Shown here: positions 1-7,454 of the stretch, in pieces
How the letters are laid out: every line of letters begins with the position of its first letter
Position numbering within the stretch: the first letter of the stretch is position 1
NCBI GenBank assembly: GCA_029006795.1
Contig: JAQXGQ010000071.1
Coordinates: forward strand, 1 to 43,210
Source: Clostridiales bacterium
GTDB taxonomy: Bacteria > Bacillota > Clostridia > Lachnospirales > Lachnospiraceae
Direction: 5' to 3'
Length of the DNA stretch: 43,210 bases
Made by a program: the position numbers and the translations under genes
Notes under the pieces: model-generated
What the model was told of the DNA's origin: nothing
The model's input: the letters and a program-made list of their open reading frames with translations, nothing else
The model's database searches: none

Positions 1-861
1 AATGCGGGAAAAACCCTGTTTGAGCTTTATGACTTGACCGGAAAGGAAAAATATCGCAAAGCCATTGACTTGGTTTACAGCCAGATTGAACAGATGCCTC
101 GGACAAAAGAAGGAAATTTCTGGCACAAAAACATTTATCCAAACCAGGTCTGGTTAGATGGTCTTTATATGTGCCAACCTTTTTATATGGAATATGAGAC
201 CAGATTTAACAATAAGAAAAATTATGACGATATTTTCAACCAGTTTTTCAATGTGGTAAAGAATATGCGTGACCCGAAGACCGGACTTTATTATCATGCG
301 TATGACTCCTCAAGAGAGATGTTCTGGTGTGACAAGGTGACAGGTCTAAGCCAGAATTTCTGGTTAAGAGCACTAGGCTGGTATTCTATGGCGTTGCTTG
401 ATACCTTAGATAAAGCAGACCCCTCTGTTGGTGAGCCATATGAAAAAATGAAACAGATTTTTGTGGAATTGATGGATGCCATGCTCAAATACCAGGATAA
501 GAGTGGTATGTGGTATCAGGTAGTTAATGTGGGCGGCATGGAGCGCAACTACTTAGAGACTAGCGGAAGTTCCATTATGGCATATGCACTATTGAAGGGA
601 GTACGTCTTGGCTTTTTGCCGGAAAACTATAGAGAATACGGTATCAAAGCATTTCATGGTATCTGCGAGAAATATCTGTCTGAGGATGAAAAGGGAGAAC
701 TGCACTTAGATGGTATTTGTCTCGTGGCAGGACTTGGTGGAAAGGATATGCGTTCCGGTACGTTCGATTATTATATGTCCGAGCCGGTGGTGAAGGATGA
801 TGCAAAGGGCGTAGGACCATTCCTGTTAGCTTATACCGAGATGAAGAGATTAGAAAAATAA
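1..861 (+). CDS. Unsaturated rhamnogalacturonyl hydrolase, GH105 family (5' end outside window)
   Basis: The reading frame is open from base 1, so the start codon lies upstream of the window and the TTG at 34 is not a real start. Glycoside hydrolase family 88/105 enzymes hydrolyse the unsaturated galacturonyl group left at the end of rhamnogalacturonan or related oligosaccharides by polysaccharide lyases, normally in the cytoplasm. The family signatures seen are WLDGLYM (151-171) with the conserved aspartate, HAYDSS, FWLRALGWYSMALLD, and GMWYQVVN followed by YLETSGSS in the second half; these build the (alpha/alpha)6 barrel. The C-terminus looks complete and the gene ends at a strong terminator at 868-894. 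It probably closes a pectin-use operon that lies outside the window. The exact substrate cannot be told from sequence. Confidence 0.9.
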   Translation, partial: NAGKTLFELYDLTGKEKYRKAIDLVYSQIEQMPRTKEGNFWHKNIYPNQVWLDGLYMCQPFYMEYETRFNNKKNYDDIFNQFFNVVKNMRDPKTGLYYHAYDSSREMFWCDKVTGLSQNFWLRALGWYSMALLDTLDKADPSVGEPYEKMKQIFVELMDAMLKYQDKSGMWYQVVNVGGMERNYLETSGSSIMAYALLKGVRLGFLPENYREYGIKAFHGICEKYLSEDEKGELHLDGICLVAGLGGKDMRSGTFDYYMSEPVVKDDAKGVGPFLLAYTEMKRLEK

Positions 862-867
862 TGGATT

Positions 868-894
868 AAAAAGGGAGCCATCGGCTCCCTTTTT
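868..894. terminator. Bidirectional rho-independent terminator
   Basis: A 12-bp perfect stem (868-879 with 883-894) has GGGAGCC as its GC core, an ATC loop, an A-run before and a T-run after, so it can terminate from either side. It serves the GH105 gene on the plus strand and rqcH on the minus strand; the rqcH stop codon (893-895) lies partly inside the stem. Confidence 0.92.
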
Positions 895-2683
895 AATTGT
901 CCACCAGTGTCAAACTAGAGATATCCGGGTGAATGGTCATGGAATAGTTGGTATAGTATACCACAAATCCCGGAGCACTTCCGTTTGGTTTTTTTACATT
1001 TTTTTTCTGGAGATAATCAATCTCAATCTTGTCGTTTTCCCTGCCTTTCGAATAGTAGGCAGCCAGCTTTGCGGCTTCTTCAAAGACGCGGTCAGGCAGC
1101 TCCTCGTTGTTGGATTTTACAATGACGTGGGAGCCTGGCATTCCCTTTGCATGGAACCACCAGTCATTTCCGGTGGCGAATTTAAAGGTCAATTCATCGT
1201 TCTGATAATTATTTTTTCCCACGTACATATGGTAGCCATCGGAAGAGAGGTAGTGGAAAGGTTTGCTCTTTACTTTCGCTTTTTTTCCGGTATGTTTTCG
1301 CTTAATGTAGCCAAACTCCGTCAATTCTTCTTTAATCTGTACCAAATCATCCTCTGTCAATGCGATGTCAAGGGAGGTAGCAATACTTTCTAAGTGTTCG
1401 ATTTCCATGCGGGTTTCCGTAATTAAGTCCGTCAGGGCTTCGTAGGTACGTTTTAGCTTGTTATATTTATCAAAATACTTCTGGGCATTTGCTTTGGCAT
1501 CTAAAGTCGGGTCTAAAGGAATGGTAATCATTTCGTTGGTGTAATAGTTAAGTGCCTCTAATTGTTTTGCCCCCTCGGAAAGTCCGTAACCGTAGGTGTG
1601 GATTAATTCACCGTAAACCTTATATTTATCACGTTTTTCTGTGTCCCTTAGCTGTTTCTCCTGTAGCTGGTATTTTTTACGGTTACGGTCAAGCGCCGTG
1701 GAAACGATTTTTCGCAAATCCACAGATTTTTGACGGATACGGGTATAGACATTTTTAGACGCATAGTAGCGTTCTAATACTTCGGAGATAGAAGCGTATT
1801 CTGTCATAGTATAAATTTCTGTCTGTCCCTCCTCTGACTGACAGATTGGAGCGGCAGTGTTGTTTATATATTCGGACAGCTGAAAGCAGGAAAACTCCAC
1901 CGGCTCGTTGCCCTTCGTGACAATATTCGGACAGTAGTTGTGATTTTTTACATCCTCCATCAGCCAGAGAAAATTATTGTAAAGATGCTTTTTGCAGTCT
2001 TCGTCAAGGGAATCCACAGCCATATCGCCGTCGATGGAAGCACGGTAGCAGATTTCATTGGCGATGACAGGACTGATTCCGGTAAAGGAGGTATAAATTG
2101 CCTTAGCAATGGAAAGGGGTTTTTGCATTACGGTTTCCATGAAAGCGGTCTCTGTCACTTCCAATGGATTTAATTTATCTTCCTGAGTGGCAGGAATACA
2201 GTAATCACGCCCAGGCAGTACTTCCCGGACAGAACTCATCATGGATGAAACATGTTTGATGCTGTCGATAATCATTCCGTTTGAATTACAGAAAATAATA
2301 TTGCTGTGTTTTCCCATCAGCTCCACTACCAGTGTTTTGGTACACAAATCCCCCAACTCGTCTAAGTGCTCAATTTCAAAATGGATGATACGTTCCATAT
2401 GAGGCTGGTAAATCTTTGTGATACGACCGTTGGCAATATGCTTCCGCAGTACCATGCAGAAATTCGGCGCTGTTAAAGGGCTTGGTTTATTGTTGCCTGT
2501 CAGATATAGAAAAGGCAGGGAAGCGCTTGCAGACATTGCAAGGCGGTATTGTCCCTGTGCTCCCTTTATGGTAAAAAGCAGCTCGTCATTTTCGGGCTGG
2601 GCGATTTTGCTGATTTTTGCGTTTAAAATCGTATTATTTAACTCGTAAACGAGATTGGAGATAACAAGTCCGTCAAAAGCCAT
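893..2683 (-). CDS. rqcH: RqcH (NFACT family, Rqc2 homologue), ribosome-associated quality control
   Basis: The protein has 596 residues. It starts MAFDGLVISN, the typical NFACT-N opening, has the FCMVLRKHI block near residues 75-83, a long charged coiled-coil middle (about 300-430), and the NFACT-R RNA-binding domain near the C-terminus (HMYVGKNNYQNDELTFK, then NDWWFHAKGMPGSHV). RqcH binds stalled 50S subunits carrying peptidyl-tRNA and recruits Ala-tRNA to add C-terminal alanine tails that mark the chain for degradation. Older annotations call it fibronectin-binding protein FbpA. Compared from memory with the Bacillus subtilis protein, the Asp97-Arg98 pair needed for alanine tailing appears here as Glu97-Arg98. 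The gene is single, has its own promoter, and diverges from pepF. A GGGAG ribosome binding site sits about 8 nt before the ATG. Confidence 0.93.
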   Translation of the reverse strand: MAFDGLVISNLVYELNNTILNAKISKIAQPENDELLFTIKGAQGQYRLAMSASASLPFLYLTGNNKPSPLTAPNFCMVLRKHIANGRITKIYQPHMERIIHFEIEHLDELGDLCTKTLVVELMGKHSNIIFCNSNGMIIDSIKHVSSMMSSVREVLPGRDYCIPATQEDKLNPLEVTETAFMETVMQKPLSIAKAIYTSFTGISPVIANEICYRASIDGDMAVDSLDEDCKKHLYNNFLWLMEDVKNHNYCPNIVTKGNEPVEFSCFQLSEYINNTAAPICQSEEGQTEIYTMTEYASISEVLERYYASKNVYTRIRQKSVDLRKIVSTALDRNRKKYQLQEKQLRDTEKRDKYKVYGELIHTYGYGLSEGAKQLEALNYYTNEMITIPLDPTLDAKANAQKYFDKYNKLKRTYEALTDLITETRMEIEHLESIATSLDIALTEDDLVQIKEELTEFGYIKRKHTGKKAKVKSKPFHYLSSDGYHMYVGKNNYQNDELTFKFATGNDWWFHAKGMPGSHVIVKSNNEELPDRVFEEAAKLAAYYSKGRENDKIEIDYLQKKNVKKPNGSAPGFVVYYTNYSMTIHPDISSLTLVDN

Positions 2684-2742
2684 AATAAAAAACTCCCTTC
2701 ACTTTAAAACATGATTCAGAAGAAAAAGCCTGAATAGATACC

Positions 2743-2771
2743 ATTATAGAAGATTTTTTACGGAAAAACAA
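2743..2771 (-). promoter_or_regulatory. Putative sigma-A promoter of rqcH
   Basis: Read on the minus strand, TTGTTT (2766-2771) and a perfect TATAAT (2743-2748) are 17 bp apart. This would give a leader of about 50 nt before the rqcH ATG. Confidence 0.6.
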
Positions 2772-2790
2772 TAAGGCAAAAATAATACTT

Positions 2791-2822
2791 TACAATTTGA
2801 AAATTAGATTGTAGATTATAAT
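2791..2822 (+). promoter_or_regulatory. Putative pepF promoter region with small inverted repeat
   Basis: A perfect TATAAT lies at 2817-2822, but no good -35 box sits 16-18 bp upstream. Just before it is the inverted repeat TACAAT (2791-2796) / ATTGTA (2808-2813), which covers the place where the -35 box should be and could be a regulator site. The call rests mainly on the -10 hexamer. Confidence 0.35.
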
Positions 2823-2875
2823 GTGTGAAAGAAAAGTTAGGAAAAACTAACATATAACAGAAAGGCAAGGTTATT

Positions 2876-4678
2876 ATGGCAAAAGAATTATTAAAACGAA
2901 GTGAAGTAAAGGAAGAATATACCTGGAATTTAAAAGATATGTTTGTCTCCGATGAAGCGTGGAAAAAGGAACTGGAAAATATCATGGCAATTGTAGATGA
3001 TTTAGCACAGTTTGAAGGAAAGGTTACAGCTTCCGCAGCAAATTTATTAAAGGTCTTAGAGTTGAATGCTAAGGCGGGAGAAAAATTTGAACTGGCAGCC
3101 AGTTATGCAGAACGATTGTATGATGAAGACCAGAAAAATACGGTACATCAGGCAATGGATCAGAAAATATATGCTATGGATGCAGAAATCAACAGTAAGA
3201 CAGCTTTTATCGTGCCTGAAATTCTAGCAATGGGTGAAGAAACATTAGAGCAGTATTTTAAAGAACTACCGGAATTAGAGCTATACCGTAAACAGATTGA
3301 TGAAATAGAACGCCAAAAAGAGCATACCTTATCTGCCGAGATGGAAAAACTCATTGCAATGACAGGGGAGATGCAGGCATTGCCGGGACAGGTTTATTCC
3401 ATTATGAACAATGCAGATTTTGTTTTTCCGGAAATTAAAGATGAAAATGGAGATAATGTGCGGATTTCCCACGGTAATTTTGTGCCTTTATTAGAATCTG
3501 CAGACCGCAGGGTCAGAAAAGATACCTTTACCGGATTTTATCAGGTGTATCAACAGTATGCCAATACATTGGCGGCATTTTATAATGGTCAGGTGAAACA
3601 GCAAATTTTTACAGCATCTGCAAGAAAATACCCCTCTACCTTAGAGGCGGCAGTGGATGCAAATAATGTACCATCCTCTGTTTACCATAATCTTGTGGAC
3701 ACTGTAAATAAAAATATGGATAAAATGTACCGATATGTAAGACTGCGTAAGAAATGTTTAGGTGTGGACGAACTTCATATGTATGATATCTACACACCGA
3801 TGATTGCCGATGCAGCGAGAAAAATCTCCTTTGAGGAAGCGAAAGAGACGGTTCTTAAGGCATTAGCTCCTTTAGGAGAGGATTATGTTGCAAAGGTAAA
3901 AGAGGGATTTGAAAACCGTTGGATAGACGTTTATGAGAACGAGGGAAAAAGGAGCGGCGCTTATTCCGCAGGGGTATTTGGAGTGCACCCCTATGTATTG
4001 TTAAACCACAATGATACATTAGATAATATGTTTACCTTAGCCCATGAGATGGGGCATGCAATGCACTCTTATTACTCTAATTCCACACAGCCCTATATCT
4101 ATTCCCAGTACAAAATTTTTGTTGCAGAGGTGGCATCCACCTGTAACGAAGTTCTTCTGATGGAATATTTACTTAAAAATACGACAGATAAAAAAGAGCG
4201 TGCTTACCTGTTAAACCACTATTTAGACAGTTTTAAAGGCACTGTTTACCGTCAGACTATGTTTGCGGAATTTGAGATGCGCACGAACCGCATGGTAGAA
4301 CAGGGAGAAAGCCTTACATCGGAAAACTTATGTGCACTTTACCATGAGTTAAACAGCACTTACTATGGACCAGATATGGTGTCTGATGACGAAATTGCCT
4401 ATGAATGGGCGAGAATCCCGCATTTTTATTACAATTTCTATGTGTACCAGTATGCAACCGGCTTTTCTTCTGCAGTAGCACTTGCCCACGGAATTTTAAA
4501 AGAGGGCGCACCGGCAGTAGAACGTTATAAGAAATTCTTATCCGGCGGATGTTCCGAATCTCCGGTAGACTTACTGAAAATCGCAGGTGTAAATTTAGAG
4601 ACACCCGCACCGATTCAGGAGGCATTAGATGTATTTGGTAATATTTTAGAAGAGATGGAGAAATTGCTAGAAAAATAA
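2876..4678 (+). CDS. pepF: Oligoendopeptidase F, M3B zinc metallopeptidase
   Basis: The protein has 600 residues, the usual length for PepF. The zinc site HEMGH is at residues 390-394 and the third ligand is expected at Glu418 in VAEVAS, 24 residues on, as in M3 peptidases. The N-terminal part is the helical clamshell region that limits substrates to short peptides. The enzyme cleaves intracellular oligopeptides of roughly 7-17 residues after uptake, or signal-peptide fragments. No signal peptide is present, so it is cytoplasmic. The ATG is preceded by AAAGGCAAGG. The gene is monocistronic; the next gene has its own promoter. Confidence 0.95.
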   Translation: MAKELLKRSEVKEEYTWNLKDMFVSDEAWKKELENIMAIVDDLAQFEGKVTASAANLLKVLELNAKAGEKFELAASYAERLYDEDQKNTVHQAMDQKIYAMDAEINSKTAFIVPEILAMGEETLEQYFKELPELELYRKQIDEIERQKEHTLSAEMEKLIAMTGEMQALPGQVYSIMNNADFVFPEIKDENGDNVRISHGNFVPLLESADRRVRKDTFTGFYQVYQQYANTLAAFYNGQVKQQIFTASARKYPSTLEAAVDANNVPSSVYHNLVDTVNKNMDKMYRYVRLRKKCLGVDELHMYDIYTPMIADAARKISFEEAKETVLKALAPLGEDYVAKVKEGFENRWIDVYENEGKRSGAYSAGVFGVHPYVLLNHNDTLDNMFTLAHEMGHAMHSYYSNSTQPYIYSQYKIFVAEVASTCNEVLLMEYLLKNTTDKKERAYLLNHYLDSFKGTVYRQTMFAEFEMRTNRMVEQGESLTSENLCALYHELNSTYYGPDMVSDDEIAYEWARIPHFYYNFYVYQYATGFSSAVALAHGILKEGAPAVERYKKFLSGGCSESPVDLLKIAGVNLETPAPIQEALDVFGNILEEMEKLLEK

Positions 4679-4714
4679 GTTGAAAATTTAATTTAATATT
4701 CTCTTAAGAATTGT

Positions 4715-4744
4715 TTGACAAGAATATGGTTATTGAAGTAAAAT
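4715..4744 (+). promoter_or_regulatory. Putative sigma-A promoter of the secreted protein gene
   Basis: A consensus TTGACA (4715-4720) and TAAAAT (4739-4744) are 18 bp apart, about 30 bp before the start codon, in a very AT-rich stretch. Confidence 0.72.
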
Positions 4745-4774
4745 AAAAAAAACAATTTTTAGGAGGAAATGTTT

Positions 4775-5557
4775 ATGAAGTTAATCAAAAAAATGTCCTG
4801 CATGTTTTTAGCACTGTTGATGGTAATTACTGTTCTTGCAGTACCGACACCGGCAGCTGCTGCAGAGAGGGGCGGAGTACCGACTAAGGTTCGTATTTAT
4901 CCTGGCAGTTATGACAACAATGCCATCGAGTTTAATTATGTGAATTCGGGAGACCAGATTAAGAACATTAAGAGCAGCAGTAACAATTTGATTGCAAAGC
5001 AGACTTATCAGCGCGAGGAATCGGAAGCATACTCAGATGATTCTACATCTAGTAATTATGCACAGATTGGATTATATGCCAAAAAAGAAGGTAAATACAA
5101 AGTAAAGTTTGATATTTACAGTAAAGATGGTACAGTAAAGCGCAGTTCTCACACAGTAACCGTGTTTGCAAAATCTGATGCTGCTGTGAAATCTATCACT
5201 TTAGATGGAAAAGATATCCGGGACGCTAATAATAGTTCTGCATTTACTACAAAGAAAAGTGCTAAATTATCCGTTAAAATGTCAAGTGGATATACTCTGA
5301 AAAAGATTACAATCCGTACCTATGACAAAGATGGAAAATCAGTAGAAAAAGTAGTAAAAAACAATAAAAAGATCACATTTGGTCAGTATGGATATTCATA
5401 TTCTCACAATTACCAGAGTGAGTATTCACCGGAATATTATTATGGATACTGGTACAAGTATTTGAATGCACCGACTTACATTGAGATTACTTACAAGGAT
5501 AAATGGACAAAAGAGGAAGATATGGTAACTTATTCTGTAACACGTTTATCACTGTAA
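4775..5557 (+). CDS. Secreted protein of unknown function, Ig-like pattern and Tyr-rich C-terminal part
   Basis: I do not recognise the family. The protein has 260 residues. I chose the ATG at 4775 rather than the one at 4769 because the AGGAGG at 4761-4766 is 8 nt from the former and only 2 nt from the latter. Residues 1-30 form a classic signal peptide (MKLIKKMSC, a hydrophobic core, and cleavage after AAAA before ERGG), with no lipobox. The mature part has alternating beta-strand patterns, for example GLYAKKEGKYKVKFDIYSKD followed by HTVTVFA, like bacterial Ig-like domains, then a second similar unit. Near the C-terminus is a cluster rich in Tyr (around GYSYSHNY and EYYYGYWYKY). There is no LPXTG motif, transmembrane tail or recognised enzyme motif, so it is probably released or held by non-covalent binding. 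It is monocistronic, with its own promoter and terminator. Confidence 0.8.
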   Translation: MKLIKKMSCMFLALLMVITVLAVPTPAAAAERGGVPTKVRIYPGSYDNNAIEFNYVNSGDQIKNIKSSSNNLIAKQTYQREESEAYSDDSTSSNYAQIGLYAKKEGKYKVKFDIYSKDGTVKRSSHTVTVFAKSDAAVKSITLDGKDIRDANNSSAFTTKKSAKLSVKMSSGYTLKKITIRTYDKDGKSVEKVVKNNKKITFGQYGYSYSHNYQSEYSPEYYYGYWYKYLNAPTYIEITYKDKWTKEEDMVTYSVTRLSL

Positions 5558-5587
5558 TCATCTAATTTAGAAGAAAAATTGATAAAG

Positions 5588-5630
5588 CAAGTCGATAGAT
5601 ATGAAGTAGTATCTATCGGCTTGTTTTTTT
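5588..5630 (+). terminator. Rho-independent terminator after the secreted protein gene
   Basis: A 13-bp stem (5588-5600 with 5611-5623, one G-T wobble) with a 10-nt loop is followed by seven T at 5624-5630. Confidence 0.92.
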
Positions 5631-5726
5631 GATAGACAGATATCTTGTGAATAGGACAAACTGAATATCTTTGTAAAAATCCGGGCATAATATATTTATT
5701 GTAATAAGAAAATGAGGATTGTCATT

Positions 5727-5951
5727 ATGAAAAAAATAGATGTATTAATTGACGCCCCGGAGAAAGCAGTAAAACTCTGCAAGATATTAAGCAGTCACAG
5801 CAGTGCCTTTGATTTAGCTAAAGGCAGCTATACCGTAGATGGTAAGTCTATTTTAGGAATCTATACGATGGATTTATCAACACCGTTGACGCTGACTATT
5901 TATGATGAGCAGGATTTTGCCGAAGAAGAAATCAGGGAATTTGTGGTGTGA
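5727..5951 (+). CDS. HPr-like protein lacking the phospho-acceptor histidine
   Basis: The protein has 74 residues. I chose the ATG at 5727 because TGAGGA (5713-5718) sits 8 nt before it; an upstream in-frame ATG at 5712 overlaps that ribosome binding site. The length and the motif VDGKSILGIYTMDLS match the PTS phosphocarrier HPr around its regulatory serine (here Ser41; Ser46 in HPr). The HPr active-site motif HxRPA is replaced by DAPEKA, so the histidine that takes phosphate from Enzyme I is absent. It therefore cannot act as a normal PTS phosphocarrier. A regulatory or structural role is possible but not shown. The retained serine leaves open modification by HPr kinase. The gene is alone between two terminators, and no convincing promoter was seen. 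Confidence 0.78.
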   Translation: MKKIDVLIDAPEKAVKLCKILSSHSSAFDLAKGSYTVDGKSILGIYTMDLSTPLTLTIYDEQDFAEEEIREFVV

Positions 5952-5959
5952 CGCAGGCA

Positions 5960-5981
5960 GGGAGCATATGCTCCCTTTTTT
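5960..5981 (+). terminator. Rho-independent terminator after the HPr-like gene
   Basis: The perfect palindrome GGGAGCATATGCTCCC (5960-5975) is followed by six T (5976-5981), only 8 nt after the stop codon. Confidence 0.92.
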
Positions 5982-5991
5982 AAAAACTGTC

Positions 5992-6020
5992 TTGTCACAT
6001 GTATAGATAAGTGTTATACT
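5992..6020 (+). promoter_or_regulatory. Promoter of the NAD operon (extended -10)
   Basis: TTGTCA (5992-5997) and TATACT (6015-6020) are separated by 17 bp, and TG at 6012-6013 makes an extended -10. Transcription should begin near 6027. It lies directly behind the terminator at 5960-5981. Confidence 0.85.
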
Positions 6021-6040
6021 AATTGTCAGTTACATGTAAA
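5992..6040 (+). promoter_or_regulatory. Candidate NiaR operator pair over the NAD promoter
   Basis: Two related elements each combine TTGTCA with ACATGTA: TTGTCACATGTA at 5992-6003 and TTGTCAGTTACATGTA at 6023-6038. The second contains the perfect palindrome TTACATGTAA (6030-6039). Their starts are 31 bp apart, about three helical turns, and they cover the -35 box and the expected transcription start. Since niaR, the niacin-responsive repressor, is the last gene of this operon, these are the natural operator candidates. I have not matched them to the published NiaR motif. Confidence 0.5.
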
Positions 6041-6088
6041 ATTTAGGTAAAGGGCGCACAAACAAATTAGCAAAAAGGTCGAGGGAAA

Positions 6089-6232
6089 ATGACAAAACAA
6101 GAAGAAATCAAACAGTTAAAACAGGAAAAGACTGTACTGTTGCCGGAAGCATTGGCAGATTGTCCTATTCATGAGTACATGAAGGCAGAAGAAAAAACGT
6201 TGACAAAGATGCTTGCGTTAGGAGAGAAATGA
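6089..6232 (+). pseudogene. Probable remnant of nadA (quinolinate synthase), 47 codons
   Basis: This short intact ORF has a GAGGG ribosome binding site (6081-6085) and ends 7 nt before nadB. It reads like separate pieces of NadA joined together: MTKQEEIKQLKQEK resembles the NadA N-terminus; KTVLLPEALADCP resembles the internal KTVLxPDxxADCPM block that holds a cluster cysteine; and LTKMLALGEK resembles the C-terminal xxRMLELxxK. Full NadA has about 300 residues and three cluster cysteines, so this product cannot be a working quinolinate synthase. The position fits, because clostridial NAD operons commonly run nadA-nadB-nadC. The match is from memory of the family, not an alignment. Alternatives are a leader peptide that couples translation to nadB, or a chance small ORF. 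Confidence 0.5.
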
Positions 6233-6239
6233 GGCTGTT

Positions 6240-7454
6240 ATGAAAAATTGTTATTATGATGTAGTAATTGCCGGATGTGGAGTGGCAGGGCTTTACACCG
6301 CATTAAAACTGCCGAGAGACAAAAAAATACTGATGCTCTCTAAGGAAGATTTAGAAAGCTGTGATTCCATGTTAGCACAGGGCGGTATTTGTGTGCTTTT
6401 AGATGAAGAGGATTACGAGGCATATTTTGAAGATACCATGCGTGCCGGACATTATGAGAACCGTAAGGAGAGCGTAGATATTATGATACGTTCCAGCCGT
6501 GATATTATCAATGATTTACTGCGGCTTGGTGTGAGATTTGCAAAAAAACCGGATGCTACGCTTGATTATACGAAAGAGGGGGCACATTCAAAACCGAGGA
6601 TTTGCTATCATAAGGATATCACCGGAAAAGAAATTACTACCACATTGCTTTCTCATGTAAAAAAATTAACCAATGTTACCATAATGGAATACACTACCAT
6701 GACAGATGTCTTGGTGACAGAGGAAAAGTGCACCGGAATGATTGCGAAAACCAGGGATGGAGAAACATTACATATCCATGCAAAAGACACCGTCATGGCA
6801 ACCGGAGGCATTGGAGGGCTTTACCATCATTCTACCAATTTCCCATGTCTGACAGGGGATGCCTGCCGGATTGCGGAGAAACATGGTGTTGAGTTAGAGC
6901 ATATGGATTATGTCCAGATACATCCCACCTGCCTTTACAGCAAAAAGCCCGGAAGGAGTTTCCTGATTTCCGAATCCGCAAGGGGCGAGGGAGCTATCCT
7001 GCTCAATCATAAGGGGGAGCGTTTTGTCAATGAACTGCTGCCGCGGGATGTAGTGACGCAGGCAATCTTAGAGGAAATGAAAAAAGAAGGATGTGAACAT
7101 GAGTGGATTTCCTTTGAAAATGTACCAAAGAAAACCATTCTAAATCATTTCCCGAATATCTATGAGAAATGCTTAGAAGAAGGCTATGATTTATTAAAAG
7201 AACCGGCACCGGTGGTTCCGGCACAGCATTATTTCATGGGCGGTGTACATGTGGATTCAGATTCCTTGACTACTATGCCGCATCTTTACGCCGTAGGAGA
7301 AACCAGTTGTAACGGCGTCCACGGAAAGAATCGTCTTGCCAGCAACAGCCTTTTGGAAAGTCTGGTGTTTGCAAAACGTGCTGCCAATAGAATTACAATG
7401 ACACAGAAAGGAAAAGAACAATATGAATCCAATTACCATGCAGCTTGTTGCTGA
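6240..7454 (+). CDS. nadB: L-aspartate oxidase (compact form)
   Basis: This flavoprotein oxidises L-aspartate to iminoaspartate, the first step of de novo NAD synthesis; NadA then condenses the product with dihydroxyacetone phosphate. The FAD-binding GCGVAG is at residues 12-17. Other family blocks are MLAQGGI, the substrate loop ESARGEGAIL, and the C-terminal HGKNRLASNSLLE that binds FAD. The protein has 404 residues and ends soon after that last block, so it lacks most of the C-terminal helical domain of the roughly 540-residue Escherichia coli enzyme; shorter forms are usual in Clostridia. A GAGG overlapping the upstream stop codon is 5 nt from the ATG. The gene overlaps nadC by 32 bp, which suggests coupled translation. 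Confidence 0.93.
   Translation: MKNCYYDVVIAGCGVAGLYTALKLPRDKKILMLSKEDLESCDSMLAQGGICVLLDEEDYEAYFEDTMRAGHYENRKESVDIMIRSSRDIINDLLRLGVRFAKKPDATLDYTKEGAHSKPRICYHKDITGKEITTTLLSHVKKLTNVTIMEYTTMTDVLVTEEKCTGMIAKTRDGETLHIHAKDTVMATGGIGGLYHHSTNFPCLTGDACRIAEKHGVELEHMDYVQIHPTCLYSKKPGRSFLISESARGEGAILLNHKGERFVNELLPRDVVTQAILEEMKKEGCEHEWISFENVPKKTILNHFPNIYEKCLEEGYDLLKEPAPVVPAQHYFMGGVHVDSDSLTTMPHLYAVGETSCNGVHGKNRLASNSLLESLVFAKRAANRITMTQKGKEQYESNYHAACC

Noticed and set aside
34-861. GH105 gene starting at the TTG at 34
   Set aside because: The frame is open to base 1 and reads as conserved family sequence, so the gene starts outside the window.
929-2648. Several plus-strand open frames across rqcH
   Set aside because: They are shadows of the conserved rqcH frame, with no ribosome binding sites or recognisable products.
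6089-6232. Assembly collapse of a full nadA
   Set aside because: A single collapse would leave two ends joined, not three or more separate NadA-like pieces in one frame; still listed as something to check in the reads.
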